From positions 110,584-174,583 of the forward strand of contig JAFDVJ010000011.1 in the NCBI GenBank assembly GCA_018269075.1: a stretch of 64,000 bases of DNA, given 5' to 3'. Positions 54,180 through 63,313 of this stretch are shown here, piece after piece (the first letter of the stretch is position 1; each line of letters opens with the position of its first letter). The notes under the pieces are model-generated. The model ran no database searches. It saw only the letters and a list, made by a program, of their open reading frames with translations, and had not been told where the DNA came from. The position numbers and the translations under genes were made by a program. The stretch comes from Acidobacteriota bacterium (lineage in GTDB: Bacteria > Acidobacteriota > Blastocatellia > Pyrinomonadales > Pyrinomonadaceae).

Positions 54180-55253
54180 ATGGCAAATTTATCAGCCGCC
54201 GATATTTTAGGAGCCGCCAAATCCAAATCGGCGTTTTCGAAACCGAAAGCGATGAAATTTAATCCGCTCCGGGAAGAAAACATCAACGACCACATAATCA
54301 GCTTAAAATACTCACCCGACCAAAAATGGATCGCGGCCGCCGGGATCAGCGGGAAAATCCACGTTTTCGACGCCGTTTCGGGTCGGCCGGCGCATTCTCT
54401 CAACGCCCATACTTTCGGCGTCAGGATGATTTCGTGGAGTCGCGGCGGAGAGTTCCTGACCAGCGCGGGACAGGACGGGAAAATCCGCTTGTTCGAAACG
54501 AACGGATTTTCCGAAATCGAAACGCTCTTTGCCGGATCCGATTGGGTCGAATGCGTGCGATGGTCGCCGCATAGCGACATTTTCGCTTCCGCCGCCGGTA
54601 AAAAGATCCGGCTTTGGACGGCGAACGGAGAGCTCATTCACGATTATCCCGACCAGCTTTCGACCGTCGTCGATCTGGCCTGGTCTCCGGCTTCGGACGA
54701 ATTCGCGACGGCCTGTTACGGCGGCCTCACCCGCTGGCGCGCCGAGACAACGGTTCCGCTTCACAAATACCAATGGAAAGGATCGACCCTCGTAATCGCC
54801 TGGAGCCCGAACGGAAAATACATCGCAACCGGCGATCAGGATTCGACGGTTCATTTCTGGATTGTGAAAAGCGGCAAAGACCTGCAGATGTACGGTTACC
54901 CGACCAAGGTCAAGGAATTGTCGTGGGATTCGTCGAGCCGCTTTCTGGCGACCGGCGGCGGCGGCGCGGTGACCGTTTGGAATTGCGAGCCAAGCCCGCA
55001 GGGAACACTCCCGATGCAGCTTAACGGACACCAGAATTATTTATCGTCGCTGGCCTTTCAACCCCGCGGGCTGCTCCTGTTATCAGGAGATTTGGACGGA
55101 AAAATTTCGCTCTGGGACATCGGCCGCGAAAGTCAATTTCAATGTTCGGCTAACTTGCCCGGAGAGATCACGAACATCGTCTGGGCGAACGATAATACGC
55201 GATTCGCCGTCAGCGACGGCGACGGTACGGTGCGAATTTATTCGATCGAATAG
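54180..55253 (+). CDS. WD40-repeat beta-propeller protein
   Basis: This 357-residue protein starts after an AGGAGG ribosome binding site 8 bp after the GTPase stop. About seven WD40-like blades are visible through repeated SPDQKWIAAAG, GGEFLTSAGQDGKIRLF, PHSDIFASAAGKKIRLW, PASDEFATACYGGL, PNGKYIATGDQDSTVHFW, SSRFLATGGGGAVTVW and FQPRGLLLLSGDLDGKISLW. No signal peptide is seen, so it is cytosolic and a likely scaffold. Its repeated pairing with a COG0523 GTPase suggests it is a partner or client of that protein; this is inference. Confidence 0.9.
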   Translation: MANLSAADILGAAKSKSAFSKPKAMKFNPLREENINDHIISLKYSPDQKWIAAAGISGKIHVFDAVSGRPAHSLNAHTFGVRMISWSRGGEFLTSAGQDGKIRLFETNGFSEIETLFAGSDWVECVRWSPHSDIFASAAGKKIRLWTANGELIHDYPDQLSTVVDLAWSPASDEFATACYGGLTRWRAETTVPLHKYQWKGSTLVIAWSPNGKYIATGDQDSTVHFWIVKSGKDLQMYGYPTKVKELSWDSSSRFLATGGGGAVTVWNCEPSPQGTLPMQLNGHQNYLSSLAFQPRGLLLLSGDLDGKISLWDIGRESQFQCSANLPGEITNIVWANDNTRFAVSDGDGTVRIYSIE

Positions 55254-55323
55254 TTTCTGCCGGGGACGTCGATTGCCGGGGAAAGCGGCCGATTCCCCCC
55301 GAAATCGGCCATCGCCTATACTT

Positions 55324-55989
55324 ATGATTCCAATGCTTTCAGAAATTACGATACCGCAGGGGCTGACCCTTGCTTCAACATTAGTTTTCGGATTCTTATT
55401 AGGACTTCGCCATTCACTCGAACCCGATCATCTGGCGGCGGTTTCAACTATCGTCAACGACGGAAAAAGTTTCTGGCGGGCAACTCTGACGGGCTGCCTG
55501 TGGGGCGTCGGGCACACGCTTTCCCTGTTGATCGTCGGCGGCCTGATCATTCTGTTTAAGTTCGATATCGGCCAAGCCGTCGAACGACTTTTTGAACTGC
55601 TCGTGGCCGCGACCTTGATTCTGCTCGGCGCCAGCGCGCTCTGGAGACTTTACCGCCACGCCCGGACCGAAACGCCGGAAAACGGTCACGGCCACCGGCA
55701 CAAATCGCGTTCGCTGCTGGTTGGAATGATTCACGGGCTGGCGGGCAGCGGAACCCTGACGATCCTGATCAGTTCGACGATCTCGCCGCCCGCGACGGCC
55801 TTTTTTTTCCTGTTGATTTTCGGGATCGGCTCGATCAGCGGAATGACGGTCGCGAGTCTTTTTCTAACCCTGCCGCTGCGTATTACCCTTTTCAGATTCA
55901 ACGTCTTTCATTATTTTCTGCGCGGTTTTGCCGGAATCGTCAGTTTATCCTTCGGCAGTTGGCTGCTGCTCGAATATTTTGCCGGATGA
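55324..55989 (+). CDS. UreH/NicO-like transport protein
   Basis: This membrane protein has about six helices and the signature LLGLRHSLEPDHLAAVSTIV early, followed by LWGVGHTLSLLIVGGLI and MIHGLAGSGTLTILI, typical of the UreH/NicO branch of nickel-cobalt transporters. A His-rich cytosolic loop (GHGHRHKS) separates the halves. The ATG at 55324 or 55333 is likely; the frame starts at a TTG at 55273. It overlaps the [2Fe-2S] gene by four bases (ATGA), so it is translated with it. The metal is not determined by sequence. Confidence 0.83.
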   Translation: MIPMLSEITIPQGLTLASTLVFGFLLGLRHSLEPDHLAAVSTIVNDGKSFWRATLTGCLWGVGHTLSLLIVGGLIILFKFDIGQAVERLFELLVAATLILLGASALWRLYRHARTETPENGHGHRHKSRSLLVGMIHGLAGSGTLTILISSTISPPATAFFFLLIFGIGSISGMTVASLFLTLPLRITLFRFNVFHYFLRGFAGIVSLSFGSWLLLEYFAG

Positions 55990-56498
55990 AAAATCATTGT
56001 TCGCGGATTATCGATATGAACGCCCGACCGAAAACGCCGATTACCAAACGCCATACGCTCGCACAGGTCATAATTTGCGCGCTCGGCTGCTGCTGTAACC
56101 GGATCGACAAAGGAAAACCCGCCGTTCCGGTCGATCGGCTCAAAAAAGAATTCAGGGAACGGCGTCTTCTGCGCCATATCCACCTGACTTTTGCGGGCTG
56201 CCTCGGGCCCTGCGATCTCAGTAATGTAGCGGCCATCGTCACCCCGCAGGAAACAGTCTGGCTTGGCGGGCTGTCAGAAGATCGGCAGTTTCAGGAAATT
56301 CTCGACTGGGCAATAAAATCATCCGAACTTGAACGTCTTTTACCGCTTCCCGAAAGCCTCGCAAAACATCGTTTCGAACGGTGGCGCGAAACTTTGCCGG
56401 TCGATGAATGCGATTGTTGCGAAAGCGTGCGTAATCCGAAACCGTCACCCGCAATCGTCAACGTTCGCGATCCGGATCAGCGCCAGAATTTCAGGTAG
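55986..56498 (+). CDS. [2Fe-2S] thioredoxin-like ferredoxin
   Basis: This 170-residue protein uses the ATG at 55986, overlapping the UreH-like stop (ATGA). Residues 25-90 contain CALGCCCNRIDKGKP and FAGCLGPCDLSNV, four-cysteine arrangements of thioredoxin-like [2Fe-2S] ferredoxins that occur near cobalamin or cobalt-uptake genes. A WLGGL motif and WAI follow as in that group. It may donate electrons or act as a metal-linked factor in the adjacent metal operon. The C-terminal Cys cluster DCDCC is an extra possible site. Its 3' end overlaps the convergent flavoprotein gene by 22 bp. Confidence 0.78.
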   Translation: MKNHCSRIIDMNARPKTPITKRHTLAQVIICALGCCCNRIDKGKPAVPVDRLKKEFRERRLLRHIHLTFAGCLGPCDLSNVAAIVTPQETVWLGGLSEDRQFQEILDWAIKSSELERLLPLPESLAKHRFERWRETLPVDECDCCESVRNPKPSPAIVNVRDPDQRQNFR

Positions 56499-57934
56499 CG
56501 GCCGAACCATTTTTTGACGGACGGCGAGCCGAGCGCCGCGAGCGTCTTTTCGGTCGCGAGCGCCGGCGCGATCTTCGAGAGCGTCGGGTAAACGTGAATC
56601 GCCCGGCCAAGATCGTCGAGCGAGAGCCCGAATTTCATCGCGAGCACGAATTCGTGAATCAGCTCGCCCGCGCGCGGGCCGGCGATATGCGCGCCGACGA
56701 TCTTTTTGCCGGCGAGGACGATCTTCGCGAAGCCCTCGGTTTCGCCCTCGGCGTGCGCGCGGTCGTTATCCCCGAATTCGGCCCGGACGACGCTGATCGA
56801 GCCGTATTTGGCGCGCGCTTCGCTTTCCGTCAGGCCGACGCGCCCGATTTCCGGTTCGGTGAAGGTCGCCCACGGGACGACGCGGTAATCGGCTTTGACC
56901 GTCAGCGGATAAAACAAAAAGCAGTTTCTGAGCACGACCTGCGCCTCGTAATCGGCGGTGTGCGTGAACTGGAAACGGTTCGTCACGTCGCCGGCGGCGA
57001 AGATGTTTTTCGCCGTCGTGCGCAGATAAGCGTCGGTTTCGATCCGTTTTTCGTCGAACCGGACGCCCGCCTTTTCGAGCTCCAGCCCTTCGACGTTCGG
57101 CCGGCGGCCGAGCGCGACGAGCAGCTCGTCGCCGGCGATTTCCCGTTTCGCGCCGCCGGTTTCGATCGTCACGATCTTTTCGCCGGCCGCGTTGGTCCGG
57201 GCGGCGACCGCCTTCGAGCCCGTTAAAATCTCGATTCCCTCGCGGCGAAAAATCTCTTCCGCAAAGGCCGAGATCTCCCGGTCTTCCTTCGACAGCAGCC
57301 GCTCGCCCTGCTCGACGACCGTCACGCGCGCGCCGAGTCTTCGAAAGGCCTGCGCCATCTCCGCGCCGATCGCGCCGCCGCCGAGCACGATCAGCCTTGC
57401 CGGCAGCGTTTCGAGCCGGAACAGCGTTTCGTTGGTGACGAAGCCGGTTTCGCGAAGGCCTTCGACCGGCGGCACGAACGGCGACGAGCCGGTCGCGATG
57501 CAGAAGCGTTTGGCCTTCATCTTTCTGAGCGCGCCGGAATCTTTCGATTCGACCTCGAGCGCGCCGGAGCTGACAAAACGCGGCGTCCCGAAAACCACTT
57601 CGACGCCCATTTTCTCGAACCGTTCCGGCGAATCGTGCGGCTCGATCGCGGCGATGACCTGTTGAACGCGGTTCGTCACCGCCGCGAATCGATCGCCCGC
57701 GAACCCGAAATCCGCGACCCGGAAACCGAAATCGGCCGCGCGGCGGGCGTCGTGCGCGAATCTCGCCGAGCGGATCAGCGCCTTCGACGGCACGCAGCCC
57801 GTGTAAAGACATTCGCCGCCGAGCAGATGTTTCTCGACAAGCGCGACGCGCGCGCCCAGGATGCCCGCGCCGCCCGCCGCGACCAGCCCGGCCGAACCGC
57901 CGCCGATGACGATCAAATCATAAACTTCGGACAT
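56477..57934 (-). CDS. Mercuric-reductase-like pyridine nucleotide-disulfide oxidoreductase
   Basis: This 485-residue flavoprotein has the FAD-binding GGGSAGLVAA (11-20), the redox-active disulfide Cys42/Cys47 in GGECLYTGCVPSKAL, a NAD(P) loop LGGGAIGAEMAQ, and the FAD contact AAGDVTN. It lacks the N-terminal HMA domain and the C-terminal Cys pair of true mercuric reductases, and the C-terminus (PTLSKIAPALATEKTLAAL) is the type found in mercuric-reductase-annotated or dihydrolipoamide-dehydrogenase-like proteins of unknown specificity. The ATG at 57934 is preferred, with GGAG 12 bp upstream. It is convergent with the ferredoxin gene. Confidence 0.85.
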   Translation of the reverse strand: MSEVYDLIVIGGGSAGLVAAGGAGILGARVALVEKHLLGGECLYTGCVPSKALIRSARFAHDARRAADFGFRVADFGFAGDRFAAVTNRVQQVIAAIEPHDSPERFEKMGVEVVFGTPRFVSSGALEVESKDSGALRKMKAKRFCIATGSSPFVPPVEGLRETGFVTNETLFRLETLPARLIVLGGGAIGAEMAQAFRRLGARVTVVEQGERLLSKEDREISAFAEEIFRREGIEILTGSKAVAARTNAAGEKIVTIETGGAKREIAGDELLVALGRRPNVEGLELEKAGVRFDEKRIETDAYLRTTAKNIFAAGDVTNRFQFTHTADYEAQVVLRNCFLFYPLTVKADYRVVPWATFTEPEIGRVGLTESEARAKYGSISVVRAEFGDNDRAHAEGETEGFAKIVLAGKKIVGAHIAGPRAGELIHEFVLAMKFGLSLDDLGRAIHVYPTLSKIAPALATEKTLAALGSPSVKKWFGRYLKFWR

Positions 57935-58005
57935 TTTCGCAATCAATCTCCTTTTACCGATGCCTTTAGCTTACAATTTTATTCCGCGTTTCTGTCAATT
58001 CACCA

Positions 58006-58048
58006 AAAGAAAAGCACCCAAGGATTTGCGCCCTGCGTGCTTTTCTTT
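58006..58048. terminator. Terminator hairpin after ruvB
   Basis: AAAGAAAAGCAC and GTGCTTTTCTTT form a 12-bp stem around a 19-nt loop. The A- and T-rich outer parts act as tracts on either strand. It lies about 20 bp after the ruvB stop (minus strand). Confidence 0.7.
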
Positions 58049-58065
58049 CGAAACCGATGGCGGCG

Positions 58066-59121
58066 TCAGCCGGCCAGCGAAATCGATTCTTCGAGCTTCG
58101 GCGGCTCGAAGCCGAAATGGCGGTAGGCGTGCGGCGTGACGACGCGGCCGCGCGGCGTGCGGTTGAGGAAACCGGTCTGGATCAGGTACGGCTCGATGAC
58201 CTCTTCGATCGATTCGCGGTCCTCGCTGATCGACGCGGCGATCGTCCCGATGCCGACCGGCCCGCCGTCGAATTTTTCGATGATCGAGAGCAGCAGCCGG
58301 CGGTCGACCTCGTCGAGGCCGAAGCGGTCGACTTCCATCTCGTCGAGCGCTTTCTGCGCCATCGCGCCGGTGATCCGGCCGTCGCCGAGGACTTCGGCGT
58401 AATCGCGGACGCGCCGCAAAAGCCGGTTCGTGATCCGCGGCGTGCCGCGGCCGCGCCGCGCGATCTCGGTCGCGCCGGTCGATTCGATCTCGATGCCGAG
58501 GATCTCGGCCGAGCGGTGGACGATGATCTCGAGATCCTTGCGCGGGTAGAAATCGAGATGATTGACGATCCCGAAACGGCCGCGGAGCGGCGCCGAGATG
58601 AGACCGGCCCGCGTCGTCGCGCCGACGAGCGTGAACTTCGGCAGATCGATCTTGATCGACCGCGCCGCCGTCCCCTGACCGATCATCAGGTCGAGCGTGT
58701 AATCCTCCATCGCCGGATAGAGAATCTCTTCGATCTGCGGCCGCAGCCGGTGAATCTCGTCGATAAAGAGGACGTCGCCCTCTTCGAGATTCGTCAGGAT
58801 CGCGGCCAGATCGCCGCCTTTTTCGACCGACGGCGCGTGGACGGTCTTCAGACTCGCGCCGAGCTCGTTCGAGATGATCACCGCGAGACTCGTTTTGCCG
58901 AGCCCCGGCGGGCCGAAAAACAAACAGTGATCGAGCGCCTCGCTCCGGCGCAGCGCGGCCTTCAGAAAGATCTTCAGATTATTGACGATTTTCGGCTGGC
59001 CGATGTATTCGTCCAGCGATTTCGGACGCAGCGACGGTTCGCTCTGCGCGTCCTCCAAAGTTGCCTGCCCGATCGTCAGCGAATTCTGACGGACGGGACT
59101 TTCGACTAATTCCAAACCCAT
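58066..59121 (-). CDS. ruvB: Holliday junction branch-migration helicase RuvB
   Basis: RuvB forms hexameric motors that drive branch migration with RuvA. The start at 59121 (MGLELVES, preceded by GAGGTG) gives 351 residues, normal for the family; the frame stays open upstream but the sequence is not conserved. Signatures include [14 protein letters not shown], Walker [10 protein letters not shown] (70-78), Walker [11 protein letters not shown], sensor [20 protein letters not shown], and the winged-helix end [21 protein letters not shown]. It lies 56 bp downstream of the HTH-like gene and is probably cotranscribed with it. ruvA and ruvC are not in the window. Confidence 0.97.
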   Translation of the reverse strand: MGLELVESPVRQNSLTIGQATLEDAQSEPSLRPKSLDEYIGQPKIVNNLKIFLKAALRRSEALDHCLFFGPPGLGKTSLAVIISNELGASLKTVHAPSVEKGGDLAAILTNLEEGDVLFIDEIHRLRPQIEEILYPAMEDYTLDLMIGQGTAARSIKIDLPKFTLVGATTRAGLISAPLRGRFGIVNHLDFYPRKDLEIIVHRSAEILGIEIESTGATEIARRGRGTPRITNRLLRRVRDYAEVLGDGRITGAMAQKALDEMEVDRFGLDEVDRRLLLSIIEKFDGGPVGIGTIAASISEDRESIEEVIEPYLIQTGFLNRTPRGRVVTPHAYRHFGFEPPKLEESISLAG

Positions 59122-59177
59122 TTTCACCTCTTGAATCCGGGACTCGAAGTTTTCGGTCCCGGACGATTTGATCCCGG

Positions 59178-59723
59178 TTAGGCCGCGAACTTGAGCTCGG
59201 CCTGTTCGGCTTCGCGCTGTTTTTCCTGCCGTTTTTCCTCGAGCGACTTGACGTTGTCGACGAGCGGCCGGCTCAGTTTGTTGACGATCCACAAACGATA
59301 GACTTCGGCTTCTTCGAGCTTGCCCGTCCAGCGTGCGCGGTCGAGCATCGTGAGGCCCATTTCGAGCGCGTGGTGCTGGCCGGCGCGGTCCTGCTGCTTC
59401 TCGAAATAGCGGTACGCCTCCTCGAGATTGCGGACGCTGCGGCGCGCCGTTTCGACGTCCTTGAAACCGAGTTTTCCCCGAAAATGCTTGGAATAAACAT
59501 TCATCGGATGATTGGTCGAAGTGTAGAGATCGAAATAGTTGTCGATCAGACCCGCTTCGTGCAGGACCGAACCGACATAGCTCGGCCGCGCGCCCGAAAT
59601 CGCCGCGATCGTTTCGACCTCGGTCGTGCCGTTTTCAAAAAGCGACAGGATCATTTCCTTTTTGCTCAGAACCGGCTCTTTCTGGTCGAATTCGATGACG
59701 TTGTCGATTGTTTCCATATTCAT
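59178..59723 (-). CDS. HTH-like protein upstream of ruvB
   Basis: This 181-residue protein starts at ATG 59723 after AGGAGG. Residues about 18-55 ([40 protein letters not shown]) look like a helix-turn-helix domain. The rest is helical with charged repeats ([36 protein letters not shown]). I do not recognise a named family. It could regulate or partner ruvB, whose start follows 56 bp later; this is inference. Confidence 0.75.
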   Translation of the reverse strand: MNMETIDNVIEFDQKEPVLSKKEMILSLFENGTTEVETIAAISGARPSYVGSVLHEAGLIDNYFDLYTSTNHPMNVYSKHFRGKLGFKDVETARRSVRNLEEAYRYFEKQQDRAGQHHALEMGLTMLDRARWTGKLEEAEVYRLWIVNKLSRPLVDNVKSLEEKRQEKQREAEQAELKFAA

Positions 59724-59922
59724 TTTCTTTCCTCCTCTTGCTTGTTTGATTAGATGTTGCATCTGTGAAACAAGTTGTCTCAAGTATAACTTTTTTTCAT
59801 CCGAAAAGTAAAGCAAAATATGTTATTTTTCAATGATTTAATGGCAAAACGAATATCCCTTTTAATTGCCGTTTTTATGCGTTATACTTTAATGAAAACA
59901 GTGAACAGGGGCGGGTTTATTA

Positions 59923-60990
59923 ATGAAAAAAGACACGAAAACGCCGATCTTCGACACCTCGCTGGCGCGCACGAAGATCGAAAGCGGACGGCGCGCCGGC
60001 TGGTGGCGGCGAAAGGGTTCGAAACCGAAAAACTTCAAATATCTGACGGCCGACGGCGCGCCGGTCACCGATGAAAAACAGCTCGAAAGAATCAAATCGC
60101 TGGTCGTTCCGCCGGCGTGGAAGTTCGTCCGCGTCAACCCGGCGAAAAGCGGCCGGGTGCAGGCCGTCGGGATGGACGCGTCGGGCCGCGTGCAGTACAT
60201 CTACAATCCGCAGTTCGCCGCCCGCCGGCAGCGGAAGAAATTCGCGAAGATCGAACGGTTCGGCGAATACCTGCCGAACCTGCGGCGGATCACCAACGAA
60301 CACATCGCGCTCGCAGGCTTTCCGCGCGAAAAGGTGCTGGCCGTGATGATGCGGCTCATCAATTCGCTCTACATCCGCGTCGGCACGGAAAAATCCGTCC
60401 GTCATTACAAGACCTACGGCATCACCACGCTCCGGAACCGGCATCTCGAGATCGGCCCGCGCGGCGAGCTCGTTTTCAGCTTCGTCGGCAAGCATCACAT
60501 CAAGCACCGCCGGGTGCTCGTCGACGCGGAGCTCGCCGCCGTGATGAAGGATCTCAAGGCGCTCGGCGGCGCTCGGCGGCTCTTTCACTACGTCGACGCC
60601 GATAACCGGCCGCATCCGATCCGCCCGCAGGACGTCAACGAATATCTGAAATCGATCACCGCGCCGGAATTTTCGGCCAAGGATTTCCGGACGTGGGGCG
60701 GGACGCTGCTCGCCGCCGTCGAGCTCGCCGAGATCGGCCGCGCCGAAGACGAAAAAACGACGAAGAAAAACATCCTCAAAGCCGTCCGCAAGGTCGCCGA
60801 ACGGCTCGGCAACACGCCGTCGGTCTGCCGCGGCTCGTACATTCACCCGGCGGTCATCAAAGCCTATGAAAACGGGCTGACGCTGGAGGCGTTCACGCCC
60901 CGCAAAGGAAGGCGGCTCAAGCGTTTTTACGACGAACACGAGCCGGAGGAAATAGCGCTGCTCAAGCTCTTTAAAAACGGCGCTGACTGA
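59923..60990 (+). CDS. DNA topoisomerase IB (poxvirus/bacterial type)
   Basis: This 355-residue enzyme nicks and religates DNA to relax supercoils without ATP. It aligns with bacterial type IB enzymes: WWRRKGSKPKNFKYL and VPPAWKFVRVNPA near the N-terminus, the catalytic RVGTEKSVRHYKTYGITTLR segment, KHHIKHRR, FRTWGGTLLA and the catalytic tyrosine Tyr306 in GSYIHPAV. Length is standard. It stands alone between a divergent HTH-like gene and convergent DUF3857 gene. Confidence 0.95.
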   Translation: MKKDTKTPIFDTSLARTKIESGRRAGWWRRKGSKPKNFKYLTADGAPVTDEKQLERIKSLVVPPAWKFVRVNPAKSGRVQAVGMDASGRVQYIYNPQFAARRQRKKFAKIERFGEYLPNLRRITNEHIALAGFPREKVLAVMMRLINSLYIRVGTEKSVRHYKTYGITTLRNRHLEIGPRGELVFSFVGKHHIKHRRVLVDAELAAVMKDLKALGGARRLFHYVDADNRPHPIRPQDVNEYLKSITAPEFSAKDFRTWGGTLLAAVELAEIGRAEDEKTTKKNILKAVRKVAERLGNTPSVCRGSYIHPAVIKAYENGLTLEAFTPRKGRRLKRFYDEHEPEEIALLKLFKNGAD

Positions 60991-61114
60991 GCGCCGGCAT
61001 CTCGGCCGGCAATGCGTTTGAAAAACGCAAGCAGCGCTTCATTTCTCCTAATCTTCAGGGAAATGAAGCGCTGCTACGCCGCTTTCGCGACGTTTGCCGG
61101 CAGGATGCCGGCGC
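60991..61114. repeat. Nested long hairpin between topoisomerase and DUF3857 genes
   Basis: GCGCCGGCAT at 60991 pairs with ATGCCGGCGC at 61105; AGCAGCGCTTCATTT at about 61030 pairs exactly with AAATGAAGCGCTGCT at about 61061. The two nested stems span the gap between convergent genes and may terminate both. It resembles the word-repeat hairpins only loosely. Confidence 0.75.
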
Positions 61115-61137
61115 TCCGTCATTGCGTCGAACTCACC

Positions 61138-63123
61138 TCATTTACGGATAAGGACGACCGGCGACTGTTCGGCTTCGCGCATTTTGGCGTAGAAATCGCG
61201 GACCGAATTGTATTTATCGACCGGCACCGTCGCCCGGTTCATCGTCAGCGAACGCTTGAAGATCAGCTTTCCGTCCTTGACCTCGTAACTTGTCGTGTAT
61301 TTGCCGAACGGCGTTTCGAGATTGACCGCGTCGGGCACTTCGTCGACCACGAAACCGGCCGGCAGCGTGAAAATCGCCGTTTCCCTGACGGCTTCGGGAT
61401 CGAGAATGACCGGCGTATCGCGCTTGTTTTCGGTCAGAAACAGGGCGTTTCGCCGGTTGACGATGACCGGCTTGAAAACCAGCAGCCGGTTCTGCATCAG
61501 CTGCCCGTAACCGGCCGCCGCGAATTCGACGTCGAGATCGAAGCTGCCCGCTTCCCGATGATCGTTCGGCGTGAACTTGACGAGCTGCGCGCCGGTTGCG
61601 CCGCCCGTCAGCCATCTTTCGAGCATCTTGTTGTAATCGCCGGCCGACAGCGAGCGAAGCATCGCCCGTTCGATAGTCGACGACTGGCCGGTCGATCTTT
61701 CGCGGATCGTGCCGTTGATCGCGCCTTCGGGCGAGAGCCTGACTTCGACCTCGCGGCTGAGCAGGTTCGTTTCGGCCGGCGTCAGCGGCATTTTGACGAG
61801 CCCGCCGTTGTCGCCGGCGATGATCAGCGCAAAGCTGCCCTGCAGATAATCGGGCAGATCGCCGAGCATCGTGAACGCGTCGGTCGCGTCGAAGATCATC
61901 AGCCGTCCGAGCGTCGGATGATTGATGACGGTCGGCGCAATCGTCGCGTCGCCGATCCGGATCGCGATGATGCAGTGATTGAACTGCGCCGGCGACGCCC
62001 ATTCCTCGCGCACGAAGGTCGGGTCGCCCGAAAAGATCGCGACCGGATAAGCCTCGATCTTCAGCGCCCGGAGCAGCGCGCGCATCAGATTGGCCTTGTC
62101 CTTGCAGTCGCCGTAGCCGCGGCTCAGAACCAGATTCGACGGCCGCGGGCGGTAGCCGTTGCCGCTGCCGACGTTGATGTCGATCGAGATATACTGCAGA
62201 TTCTGGACGTAATTGGCGATCGCTTTGATCTTTTCGAACTCCGTTTTGGCGTTCGCCGTCAGCTCCTGCGCCTTGGCCGTGACCGCGTCGTCGACGACGA
62301 CCTGCGGATCGTAAAGCGCGCTCGTCCAGCGCGAAACTTCCGTCCAGCTGGAGAAAGACCTGCTGCCCGCCTGCGCGGCGTTTTCGGGCCCGTAGCTGAT
62401 CGCCACCCACGGCACGAGGTTCAGCACCGACGGGCTCATCGGCTCGTCCTTGATGGAGGGCAGATTCTGCAGCTCCCACGTGTAGTTCGAGCCGCTGACC
62501 TGCGGCGCGAGCGGCGCGTGGTTGAAGGTCACGCCCGACGCTTTCCAGCCCGACGGCAGATTGAGCGTATAACGCGAAACGAGCGTCGGCAGATTGCTCT
62601 GCGAGACCCATCTTTCCTGAAAATAAAGCGGCCGGTCTTCCGACACCACGCTGTAGCCGAAGACCGCTCCCGCTTCGACGTCGTCGCGGCCGTCGATGAG
62701 CTTCACCCGGTATTCGTTGTAAACGTCGTCGGGGTCGGAAATGATGTCGAGGATCGTTTTCTTGTCGTAGTTCTTCGTCGTCCCGTCGGGGCGGATCAGC
62801 CACGCTTCGATCTCGCGGATCCGGCCCGAGCTGACCAGATAGAGAGCGGTCGCGACCGCATATCGGCGGCCCTCGCGCGACAAAACCCGGACGGCGTAAC
62901 GCTCGGTCGTCACCTGCTCTCCGCCGCTGTCGAGAGCGACCTGCTGCTCGTCGTAGAGGACGACCGCCGAAACCTGTTTATCGTAGGTCGGAACGGCGGC
63001 CGCGGCGGCCTGTTTCATCCACCCCGGCGGCGAATCGTCGCCGAACGCGCAGCCGGCGAAGACGAAACCGAAACAAACCGTAAAAAATGTTATATGCAGG
63101 CGGCGAGATATTTCTGACATCAT
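61138..63123 (-). CDS. Exported DUF3857 / transglutaminase-core protein
   Basis: This 661-residue protein has a signal peptide with a possible lipobox (FVFAGCAFG, Cys near 25), a DUF3857 domain (about 40-270, with RYAVRVLSREGRR and VSSGRIREIEAWLIRPDG) and a transglutaminase-like core with Cys340 in RGYGDCKDKANL, His383 in FNHCIIAI and an Asp in LMIFDATD. A C-terminal beta region follows. Bacterial members act outside the cytoplasm and may cross-link or cleave proteins; the substrate is unknown. It lies 190 bp downstream of a second, incomplete gene of the same kind. Confidence 0.88.
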   Translation of the reverse strand: MMSEISRRLHITFFTVCFGFVFAGCAFGDDSPPGWMKQAAAAAVPTYDKQVSAVVLYDEQQVALDSGGEQVTTERYAVRVLSREGRRYAVATALYLVSSGRIREIEAWLIRPDGTTKNYDKKTILDIISDPDDVYNEYRVKLIDGRDDVEAGAVFGYSVVSEDRPLYFQERWVSQSNLPTLVSRYTLNLPSGWKASGVTFNHAPLAPQVSGSNYTWELQNLPSIKDEPMSPSVLNLVPWVAISYGPENAAQAGSRSFSSWTEVSRWTSALYDPQVVVDDAVTAKAQELTANAKTEFEKIKAIANYVQNLQYISIDINVGSGNGYRPRPSNLVLSRGYGDCKDKANLMRALLRALKIEAYPVAIFSGDPTFVREEWASPAQFNHCIIAIRIGDATIAPTVINHPTLGRLMIFDATDAFTMLGDLPDYLQGSFALIIAGDNGGLVKMPLTPAETNLLSREVEVRLSPEGAINGTIRERSTGQSSTIERAMLRSLSAGDYNKMLERWLTGGATGAQLVKFTPNDHREAGSFDLDVEFAAAGYGQLMQNRLLVFKPVIVNRRNALFLTENKRDTPVILDPEAVRETAIFTLPAGFVVDEVPDAVNLETPFGKYTTSYEVKDGKLIFKRSLTMNRATVPVDKYNSVRDFYAKMREAEQSPVVLIRK

Positions 63124-63138
63124 TGTTTCTTTCCCCTT

Positions 63139-63288
63139 TTAATCCAAACGGTCGATCGGCAACCGCCGTCCAACGCTCGATTCGTTTTCGGCGCCTCTTC
63201 CCGGAGAATCGCACCGCACGAATCGGCCGGCCCGATTTTGAGCCGCGGCGGCGACGATCGAAAAACTCAAACGAAGAAGAAATTTCAT
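63139..63288 (-). CDS. Small ORF with signal-like N-terminus
   Basis: This 49-residue ORF has a strong GGGAGG ribosome binding site and a signal-like beginning (MKFLLRLSFSIVAAAAQ) followed by 32 residues without recognisable features. It could be a real small exported peptide, the broken start of another DUF3857 gene, or chance. It lies between two DUF3857-type genes on the same strand. Confidence 0.35.
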   Translation of the reverse strand: MKFLLRLSFSIVAAAAQNRAGRFVRCDSPGRGAENESSVGRRLPIDRLD

Positions 63289-63313
63289 AGAACCTCCCGA
63301 ATCCGGGGCCGAA

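Noticed and set aside
52160-57934. Mercury-resistance operon (MerC-like plus mercuric-reductase-like gene)
   Set aside because: The two genes are on opposite strands, there is no merR, merT or merP, and the reductase lacks the HMA domain and C-terminal Cys pair.
61012-63117. 701-codon plus-strand frame opposite the DUF3857 gene
   Set aside because: Arg/Asp/Val-rich with no domain; the minus strand has the transglutaminase triad.
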